Source of the DNA: Cycas panzhihuaensis
Lineage: Eukaryota; Cycadophyta
Assembly: GCA_023213395.1 (NCBI GenBank)
Contig: CM041465.1
Location: forward strand, 29,767,741 to 29,831,740
Direction of reading: 5' to 3'
DNA length: 64,000 bases
Notes under the pieces: generated by a model
What the model was told of the DNA's origin: nothing
Databases searched by the model: none
Seen by the model: the letters and a program-made list of their open reading frames with translations, nothing else
Shown: positions 56,293-64,000 of the stretch, in pieces
Position numbering within the stretch: the first letter of the stretch is position 1
Layout of the letters: each line of letters begins with the position of its first letter
Position numbers and translations under genes: made by a program

Positions 56293-56999
56293 CTCTACAT
56301 AACAATCATCTTCTATATCATAATCACATTTTTGTCCATATTTCATCACCATTTATCACTTATATCTTGGTTGAATACCATAATATCCCTCTTGGAAGTC
56401 ACTTTGAGTTTGACAAAATATACCATTACATTCACTCAGACTTCTATTAGCCCCATATAAAGTCCACTATCTTTATATATGTTTCAAATGAAAAACATAC
56501 CAATGAAATAAGGTAGAGACCAAAGCCCAACCTAGCCTTCTTTAACCCTTAAAGATTCTCTAAGGTAAATGGTAAGATATTACCATCCATTTTATTACTG
56601 GGCTACCATTATCTACATGATATGACTCAATTTGGGTCATCATCGACTATTTGACCAAGTATGCTTACTTCTTACCAGTCTATAGACCTACAAAGCTCCT
56701 CGTTTGAGTAATCTCTACATCCAATTTATCTTTTACTTTTATGGCTTCCCATATACGATTATCTCTAACTATGATCTAAAATTCATGAGCACATTTTGGC
56801 AAGAGTGTTTTTGGGTATATGGCACTTCTTTTAATATGAGTTTATCATATCATCCACAAATAGATGTTAAAGGTCCTCAATAAAACATTAGAAACATACC
56901 AACATTACTTTATATTAAACCATCAAAATCATTGGACTTTCTAATTGGAATTAGTAAAATATTAGTATAATTCTTCCTATTAATCTTCCATTGGGATAA
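56293..56999 (+). pseudogene. Chromovirus B pol, part 3 (integrase)
   Basis: Resumes after the copia element: FVHISSPFIT, LVEYHNIPLGSHFEFDK, YHYIHSDFY, a stop, then PHIKSTI match the zinc-binding linker region of chromovirus A (EYHSYPLDGHLGFDK and so on). The core region 56560-56830 is shifted; fragments such as FYFYGFPYTIIS and FMSTFWQECF follow the chromovirus A core. SFNMSLSYHPQID lies near 56835-56870. The reading stops at HLPLG (56985-56997), where the minus-strand chromovirus starts, and continues at 62376. Confidence 0.78.
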
Positions 57000-57170
57000 T
57001 GGTGCATGTAGAATGTAGAATAATTCATGAGTCACCAAAAATTATCAAAAGTAAAATATACAAGATTAATTATTATTCCTCTCTTTCTATAATGATATCC
57101 TCCTATTTATACTTTTTTTTCTCTTTGACTCATTTATCGGTATATTAAGCTGATGAAATGGTTTATAACA
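57000..57170 (-). repeat. 3' LTR of chromovirus E
   Basis: The plus strand contains GAATGTAGAATAATTCATGA and CAAAAGTAAAATATACAAG (with one or two changes), the same as the copy at 62207. It ends GGTTTATAACA. Confidence 0.9.
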
Positions 57171-57188
57171 TTACTCCCCCTCCCAAAG
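57171..57188 (-). other. Polypurine tract of chromovirus E
   Basis: The minus strand reads CTTTGGGAGGGGGAGTAA next to the LTR. Confidence 0.82.
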
Positions 57189-57199
57189 AATGTGTTGTA

Positions 57200-60100
57200 T
57201 TCTCGTAGCAAAAGCTAAGCCATTTCTAAAGAGAAGATTATGTCCCCCATATGGCTTCTTCTACTAGTAGTCCACTCCATTTGATGAGATTTTCTATGAT
57301 TATGTGATGGCACAACCGCTTAATCGAAGTTTGGATGATAACTTTTGGAGTGAGATCAATCTAGCCATTTTTATCGATAAGGGGTAGGCTTGATACTAGT
57401 TGAAATACATCTCAAGTTATTTTTTTAGTCTAGATATGTGGAATACATTATGAATTCTAGTCTTAGGTGGTAGGTCCAAAGAATAAGTGACTTCTCCAAT
57501 TTGTTGAAGTATTTGAAATGGTCTATAATATCGTGGGCCTAGTTTCTGACTTGAGTATTTCTTTAAGAATGATTGTTGATATGGTTGGAGATGTAGATAA
57601 ACCCAATCCCCACGTTGGAATACCCTTTCTGTGTGGTGTCTATCTTCTTGTCGTTTCATTTGATTTCAAGCTCCGTCCAATCTATTTTTTAGAATATGTA
57701 GTATTTCCTTAGATTTTTATGGAGATTCATTAAGACTATGGATTACCCCCTCTTTTGTATACCAATCGATTAGTCTCAGAGGTTTGTACCCATACAGGTC
57801 TTTAAATGGGGACATCTTGATGACTGTGTAATAAGTGAAATCAAAACACTATTCTATAAGATGGAGCCATCGAAGCCATTAGCATTGTTGATCCATAACA
57901 AAGATTTATAAGTATCCTTCAAGAGTTTTATTTATTATCTCTATTTACCCATCTGTCTAGGGGTGATAGGCAATGCTCATTGCTAGGGTGGTCCCAACAT
58001 ATTAAAAAAGTTCTTTCTAAAATATACTCATGAATCAAAGATCTCTATCGCTAATGATGACCTAAGGTAACCCATGAAACCTATAATTTTTTTGCAAAAA
58101 GATCATTGCAATTTGACTTGCCATGAATTTATTTGGAATTGCTATAAAATATGCATATTTTATTAGATAGTTGACCACAATAAATATTGAATCTTTTTCG
58201 TCAACATTTAGAAGTCATATAATAAAATCCATCCCATTTTCTTTTTGGTACTATAAGAGGTTGAAGGAGTCCTAGTAAGGCTACATTTTTTCTTTTGATT
58301 CATTAGTAAGTGTCACAGGCTACAACATATTCTTAAATGTCCCTTTTTATCCCTTTCTAAAAAAATGATTCCTTTAAATTATTATATGTCCATAAATTCC
58401 TTACATGCCCACCTTTGATCGAGTTATGTACTTCTTGTAGTAATTGTAAGCAAATCAATAAACTTGGGTTTATAAATATCTAACCCTTATACTAGAGGAG
58501 GCCTTTATAGACAATCAATTTAGGGTCTAATTCTAGGTTACTAATTCCTTGTAAGCATCCTTTAATTACTAGAAATAACTCATATTCATCATGTACATTG
58601 AGTTATCCATGGAGATGTAACCATAAATATGGAGTTTAACTCTTCTTTTCATGATAAATCATTAACTACCATATTCTCCTTACCCTTTTTATAGACAATT
58701 TGGAAATCAAAGGCTTGAATCTTTACAATCCATCTTTGTTTCTATGTTAATATATTTGGTTACTCCAACATGTATTTAAGGCTATTATGGTCTGTCTGTA
58801 CTACAAAATGAATCTCAATTAAGTAATGCCTCCATTTTTCCAATGCATAGATAATTACTAGCATTTCTCTATCATAAGTTGATTTTAATAATTTTGCATC
58901 TTTGAATGTCCTACTCTCAAATATGATTAGATGACCTTCTTGTATGAGTACAGCTCCTAGCCCCCTTCATAAAGTGTCACATTCTAATATAATGATTTAA
59001 AAAAATTAGGTGTTTGCAGTACAGGTGCTCAGGTTATCTTCTCTTTTAAATAATTAAAGCTTTATTGTATATTCATTGACCACTAGAATGAACTGCTCTT
59101 GAGTAAGTTTGTCAGGGGGGAAAAAATCTAAGCATAATGCTTAATAAATCTTTTGTAATACCCATAAAGCCCTAGGAAGGCTCGAAGCTTGGTGATAGTA
59201 TCTGGGCTTGGCCATTCCATAATTGTACGAACTTTGCTAAGATCCATGCTAACTCCCTTCTCTAAGATTATGTGCCCCAAATACTTGATTCCTTTTTGGC
59301 TAAAGAAACACTTCTTCCTATTGGTATATAATTGATTCTAATCTAATCTAGTTAATACTTTATCTAATAGTTGTAGATGAGTTGTCCAGCATGCACTATA
59401 AATAAGTATGTTATTGAAAAAGACTAATACCCATTTTCACAACCATTATTTAAGCATGTTATTCATAAGGGCTTGAAAAGTGGCTAGTGTATTACATAGA
59501 CTAAAGGGCATCACTTTGAACTTATATAATCCTTACTGCTTACAGAATGTAGTTTTTTCAATATCTGCCTCCTTAATTCTTATTTGATGATAACTTAATT
59601 TAAGATCAATCTTGGAGAAGAATTTAGCTTCATGTAATTCAACTAATAAATCATCAATAATTACTATTGGAAATTGATTCTTAACCATCTTATGGTTTAA
59701 TTCTCTATAGTCTATACATATTTGATATAATCCATCCTTCTTCTTAGCTAATATGACTAGAGATACAAAGGGACTTTTTCTTGGCTGGATGACTCTAGTC
59801 TTGACTAACTCTCGAATCTATTACTCAATAATATCTTTGTGTATAAATGGATGATAATGAGCTTCTATATTGATTGGAGTAGTCCCTAGTAATAACTTAA
59901 TTACGTGATCAAATGGCCTTCATGGTGGCAACCCTAATTTTACATCTCCAATAATTATTGAGTGTCAATCTAGAATATGTTGCAATACTAGTTCAATTAC
60001 AATCAGGATTGGATTCCTAATTTTCCCTTTAATATTATTTAGTTGTATTATAAATCCTTCACCCTCTTGGCCTAATACCTTTTCCATTTAATGAGTTGAA

Positions 60101-60460
60101 ATCACTAGAGTGGATGGGGATCGTATTCCATTCAGGGGATGTGTTTTTCCTTCATGTGAAAACTTCACGAATAATTCCTCCAGATTCATTTGGAAAGTAC
60201 CCAATGTCCTTAACCATTAAACTCCTAAGACCACATGTGCTCCTCCTAGCTTTATGCCATAGAGATCTAATATTAATTTATATGACTGGATACTAAGCTT
60301 AGCCCATCTATAGATCCCAATATAACTTAGTTTATCACCATCTACTATGGCAACTATAAAATTATTTATAGGTCATAGGAATAAATTAAACTTCTTAGTG
60401 AAACCAATTTCCATAAAGTTATGTGTGTTGCCACTATCAATGAAGATATAAATCTTATAG
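57200..60460 (-). pseudogene. Chromovirus E pol remnant with chromodomain
   Basis: Right to left. Protease near 60450-60390: IYIFIDSGNTHNFME, with catalytic Asp present. RT about 59990-59200: the catalytic box near 59405-59440 reads VFFNNILIYS, so both Asp are Asn. RNase H lies about 59100-58600. Integrase: GMDFI near 58225-58240, then EKDSIFIVVNYLIKYAYF. An open stretch at 57659-57417 reads [19 protein letters not shown] to SRLKK and closes integrase. The chromodomain at about 57340-57200 reads HIIIENLIKWSGLLVEEAIW. Multiple stops. Confidence 0.87.
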
Positions 60461-60619
60461 CCTTTGATTTAACCTTCAACTTATAGCGTACATGGTTCTT
60501 AAATTCTTGAAATTACCTATAAAGAGATCTTTGGTTATTCTTCCAAAAAATGTTCATCTCCTAATGAGTTGATCATAGAATAATCCTCTTCTTTGTTTTG
60601 ACCCTCTTCCTCTTCTCCC

Positions 60620-61660
60620 TTTAAAATAATGGAGTATAACCACCTTTTGGGACATTTGTGTCCTCTTTAGAAAGGATTTTTACACCAAAATCAAGTATTC
60701 TTTTTCTAACATATCAGTATTTCCTCATTGGATAGCTTCTTAATTCCTTTTTTATCAGATGCAATATTATTAGAGGGGAGATTATGCCTTGAATTATACC
60801 TTTGATTAACATTAGGCTACTTAATTGTAAAAGGATTAGCCTGGGCCTGTATTGGAGGAGGTACATATCGATCTGACTAAATGAGGGCCTCATTTTGGAC
60901 TTCTATAAGTTGAGCTTTCTAAATGACATGATCTAAACTTAAATGCGAGGACATCTTAAGTTCCATCCATATTACTGGTTGTAGCTTGCTGATATATGAC
61001 TCGACCTTTCTATTATCAGGAATCTCTAAGACTAATGGTGCTAATTCTTAGAATTTGGTGTTGTATTCTAATACTGATCTTATTTATTAAAGAGACATTA
61101 GTTGAGAAAAATAATCTCAATCCTACATATTATCAAATCTCAAGTAGAAGGCTTCATAAAACTCATCCCATCAAATAATATGTCCCTTCCTCTATTGATT
61201 ATCCTTTTAATATTAGTACCAATCATATGTTGTTCCATCCATATGCAAACCTATAAATTAGACCTTTTTTGTAGTAGTTTACCTCAGTTAAATGTTGAAG
61301 AGATCATTTAGTTTACGAATCTAGATGTGTAGTAACATATCTCCTCCTTCTTGGAATGTTGGAATCTATATTCTGTCATGATAGTAATTTCCATTACCAT
61401 TATGAAATCGTGAGTAAGCTCCTTGGTCTTCTAGTTGATAAGTGTGATCATTAGATCTTTTTGTTTTCATCTCATTGAATCTTTGGAATATATTTATGAC
61501 ATCTTATATTAATTTCTCAATCTTTTCATCCATCTTGAAGACTTGGTTTTGCAACTCTAAGTTAGTTACCATATCACTCAAGTCTAGTTTCAATACTAAA
61601 TCAATTTTGGATAATGGTATTTTATCATAAAAAAGAAAATCCCTCTTTCACTAGGATTTT
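60620..61660 (-). pseudogene. Chromovirus E gag remnant
   Basis: A zinc-knuckle remnant near 60710-60640 reads CKNPF, a stop, then RGHKCPKRW, in front of protease. Upstream, from about 61640 to 60800 on the minus strand, runs the decayed capsid region. Its N-terminal part was placed by position and by a few hydrophobic matches, not by a full domain. Confidence 0.6.
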
Positions 61661-62193
61661 AGTCCTTTGATGGACCCAACAATCACTTAAGAGTCTAACT
61701 TTTATGCTAATTAAAAAATTTTAAAATTTAACCCTTAGATATGATGTAGGAATCCAAATATATGGTTAATTTCAATATCTTAAAATTTGATCAAAAACAC
61801 TTTAACTATAAGAAATAATAGCATTACAAGATAGTTCTCAAAATTAGCTTTTTAGTGATATAATTTTTTTGAAAAATGGACACCATATGCTCAAGTTATG
61901 GTCAAAATAAGATGGCATACATTTTTCTAAGATTTTTAGATAAAATAGAAAGGGAATATTCCTTAGAATATCTTGACATTAATCAGTGTGTAACTTTATG
62001 CAAAATAATTTTTCACAGTTTTGAAAGGCTTTTTCTCACTATAAAAAAAATTGGTTCCTTCCAAACTTTGTAGGTAGATAGATTACAATGTAGAAATTAA
62101 AATGAGCACCTCTTTTAAGGGGTTTTATCAAAACTTTGGTTGTCAAATATTTGTTTCTTGATTTCTTTCCACCATAAGCATAGGGATCTTACT
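61661..62193 (-). other. Leader of chromovirus E; no gene
   Basis: Between gag and the primer binding site. The frame at 61876-62073 on the plus strand has no motif. No copy of the hairpins seen in elements A, B and F was found here. Confidence 0.45.
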
Positions 62194-62205
62194 ACTTTAA
62201 TACCA
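62194..62205 (-). other. Primer binding site of chromovirus E
   Basis: The minus strand reads TGGTATTAAAGT, one base inside the LTR at 62207. Confidence 0.82.
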
Positions 62206-62206
62206 A

Positions 62207-62375
62207 TGTTACAATAGAATGTAGAATAATTCATGAGTCACCAAAAATTACCAAAAGTAAAATATACAAGATCAATTATTATCCCCCCCTTTCTACAATG
62301 ATATCCTCTTATTTGTACTATTTTTTCCCTTTGACTCATTCATTGATATATTAATTTAATGGAATGGTTATGACA
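62207..62375 (-). repeat. 5' LTR of chromovirus E
   Basis: Partner of 57000-57170. The plus strand runs from TGTTACAATAG to GGTTATGACA. Confidence 0.9.
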
Positions 62376-62960
62376 GATGATCCCATTTATAGCCCTTTAT
62401 GGATATCCTCCATTATCACACCACATTCTAGCTATTAAGTTTTAAACTATAGGAGAACAATAAAAACTTTAAAATATGGATAAAATCGTACATACTCTTA
62501 ACAAAAACCTAGCAACATCTCAAAATCAAATGAAGTAATTTGATGGCTGCCACTGGTTTGAGAGAGTATTTAATATAAGTGATTCAGTCTTCCTGTGTCT
62601 TTAACCTTACAAACAACAATCCATATTCCATAAAAAATCCTACATACTAAGCCCACATTATTACAATCCTTATAAATTTTTTTAAAGAATTAGTGAAATC
62701 ATCTATGCTTTGGACATTCCCCCTAACTCCAAAATTTATAATGTCTTCTATATGTCCTACTTAAAGAAACACCTCATAAAAGTTGATATCACTTAAATAA
62801 CCCTACTTATCCTCCATAAAGAAGAAGTCATTATGATTACTATAATGGGCATTCTAGATTCTTACTAATGCCATCTCCAAAATAGAACCATTTCTAAGTA
62901 CTTAGTGTAGTGGGTTGGTTGGTAACCTGATGAAGCAACATAGGAGTAAAAAAAAATTAT
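62376..62960 (+). pseudogene. Chromovirus B pol, part 4 (integrase end and chromodomain)
   Basis: Starts PFIALYGYPPLSHHILA, continuing the integrase reading cut at 56999. ALDIPPNSKIYNVFYMSYLK near 62705-62770 is the usual border of integrase. About 30 codons later a chromodomain remnant at 62880-62946 reads TISKYLV, a stop, WVGW, a stop, PDEAT, a stop and E. The stops stand where Gln, Gln or Pro, and Trp are usual. This places element B among the chromoviruses. Confidence 0.83.
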
Positions 62961-63004
62961 CTAATAACATTTGTACCTTTCACACTTTAAGGACTTAGCA
63001 TCTC

Positions 63005-63014
63005 AAGAAGGAGT
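63005..63014 (+). other. Polypurine tract of chromovirus B
   Basis: AAGAAGGAGT just before the LTR start at 63018; one interrupting T marks decay. Confidence 0.6.
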
Positions 63015-63017
63015 ACC

Positions 63018-63411
63018 TATTAAGGAACATTCCAAGGTTAATATCATGAGAGCATCTAATTGTATAGAGAAGGTTAAGACTAAAGCCATAACTGCATGAT
63101 TAAGGAAGAGAAAGTTACAGATAATTGTTAATTTATGTGCACTAACTACATATCTCCACCAATAGAAGTGAAGGACCCATAGGCCGCTAATAGGATGCTA
63201 GCATTTGTGGCCATTTTTGCTAAGAGAACACTTATATTATCTTATTATCTTATGAGATTATATGAGTACATCTATCTTTTTGGTGAACATTAAGTGTTCT
63301 TGTGCTCCTTTGATGTAATTATGCTTTTGGATCCATAATAAAAGATCTTTTAAGCTCCCAAATTCTTCCAAAGTTACTTTTTGTGTGCAACCTATAGATG
63401 AGATAGTTATA
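63018..63411 (+). repeat. 3' LTR of chromovirus B
   Basis: TATTAAGGAACATTCC (TGTTAAGGAATATTCC in the partner) to GTTATA. Strongly diverged from 26740-27156, with several small deletions. Confidence 0.88.
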
Positions 63412-64000
63412 GCATATAACATAATTTGATTGAGAGTTATATAGATAGTAGATGTAATGCCTATAAGAAGGGTAGTGACTCATCATAATCGATGAATAAT
63501 AAAAGAAAATTACCCGGTATGGCATTGATGGATTAGGGTATAGTAGATTTGATGCATAACATAGATGACAATCAAATGTATAGCATCAAACATAAGATAA
63601 CTCTCAATGAATAATCTCATGGTGTAACATGCAAGAATATACAATGAAGGAAACAATGCCCTCACATCATACTTATAGATAAAAGATAGTGGATGAAACA
63701 ATACACCTACAAACATAGGGAACTTAGCAAAAACTTGCTCTAATACTAGTTTTGACAAATCCCATGATAAGTCAACAATAATTAATGATAATAACTCAAT
63801 AATACATCAAAAATATAAGAGTAAAGTATATGTGAATATATTATAAGACGATAAATAGCTTTAGAAATTAATAGAATGACAAATATCCAAACATATTTAA
63901 GGTGAGAGAAATCCTCTAAGGTACCATAATGCCATAATGGCATAAAGCTATTTTCCAAGTAACACAAATAATTCTAATAATGATGAAGACAAATGATTAG
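63412..64000. other. Flank to the right of chromovirus B; no gene seen
   Basis: AT-rich DNA beginning with the TSD-like GCATA. Short minus-strand frames (63319-63967) show no family motif. Confidence 0.5.

Larger units (their letters stand above)
57000..62375 (-). mobile_element. Nested minus-strand chromovirus E with short LTRs
   Basis: LTRs of only about 170 bp at 57000-57170 and 62207-62375. Flanks GATAA (56995-56999) and GATGA (62376-62380) match at four of five. Removing the element and one flank restores the chromovirus B reading IGMIPFIALYGY, which is IGMSPLLALYDY in chromovirus A. The minus strand has gag, protease, RT, RNase H, integrase and a chromodomain in order. Confidence 0.92.
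26740..63411 (+). mobile_element. Chromovirus B, stretched to 36.7 kb by nested insertions
   Basis: The two ends are a 417 bp LTR at 26740-27156 and a 394 bp LTR at 63018-63411, clearly homologous to each other. Flanking 5-mers GCACA and GCATA match at four of five. Between them one pol reading is cut three times, at 31253, 34581 and 56999. Each time it resumes past the insertion: RNase H at 34304, integrase at 56293, end of integrase and chromodomain at 62381. Without the insertions the element is about 6.6 kb, a normal chromovirus size. It is the outermost and oldest layer of the nest. Confidence 0.9.

Noticed and set aside
1-64000. CRISPR array, prokaryotic operon or phage
   Set aside because: No spaced direct repeats, no Shine-Dalgarno-led gene series, and all recognised coding remnants are plant LTR retrotransposon domains.
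1-64000. Endogenous pararetrovirus or envelope-bearing retrovirus
   Set aside because: No movement-protein, coat-protein or envelope-like region was seen; each pol follows the copia or gypsy domain order and ends at an LTR or truncation.

Overview
This 64 kb window reads as plant nuclear repeat DNA. It is AT-rich, has no recognisable host gene, and is filled almost end to end with decayed LTR retrotransposons of the Ty1/copia and Ty3/gypsy (chromovirus and Tat) groups, plus one SINE. Old, deeply nested elements that have not been purged resemble the intergenic DNA of gymnosperms such as conifers; the kingdom is secure, the lineage is inference. No rRNA, tRNA gene, CRISPR array or bacterial operon was seen.

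Layout. (1) 1-5 kb: a copia gag-pol remnant whose RNase H domain is split by a 295 bp tRNA-derived SINE with a perfect 14 bp target-site duplication (TSD). (2) 5-7.4 kb: AT-rich DNA, an (AT)n microsatellite and a likely minus-strand LTR. (3) 7425-16272: an LTR element with no coding capacity that I can see, split by a complete minus-strand chromovirus at 10032-15587. (4) 16.3-24.6 kb: a gypsy pol fragment, a chromovirus that lost its 3' end (18569-24404), and a scrap of a minus-strand chromovirus. (5) 26740-63411: one chromovirus stretched to 36.7 kb by insertions. Its pol is cut three times: by a copia element with a large internal deletion (31254-34303), by a copia element (34582-56287) and by a minus-strand chromovirus (57000-62375). 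The 34582-56287 copia element itself contains a Tat-type gypsy element (about 36000-51280), whose 3' LTR contains the youngest element in the window, a chromovirus at 45164-51177.

The nesting is supported at most junctions by 5 bp TSDs (perfect for the youngest, mostly 4 of 5 bases for the older ones) and by pol reading that resumes on the far side. The youngest element has LTRs differing at only three positions by eye. Most broken reading frames carry TAA, TAG or TGA where the family has Gln or Arg codons, which suggests C-to-T decay of methylated DNA.

The most unusual signals lie outside the proteins. Three chromoviruses with different LTRs share a structured 5' leader containing two candidate RNA hairpins, one of them a palindrome shortly before gag. 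The non-coding LTR element ends each LTR with 33 bp tandem units that each carry a copy of the primer-binding-site motif. These are the best candidates for undescribed cis-acting biology. Nothing here looks like an intact novel protein system.
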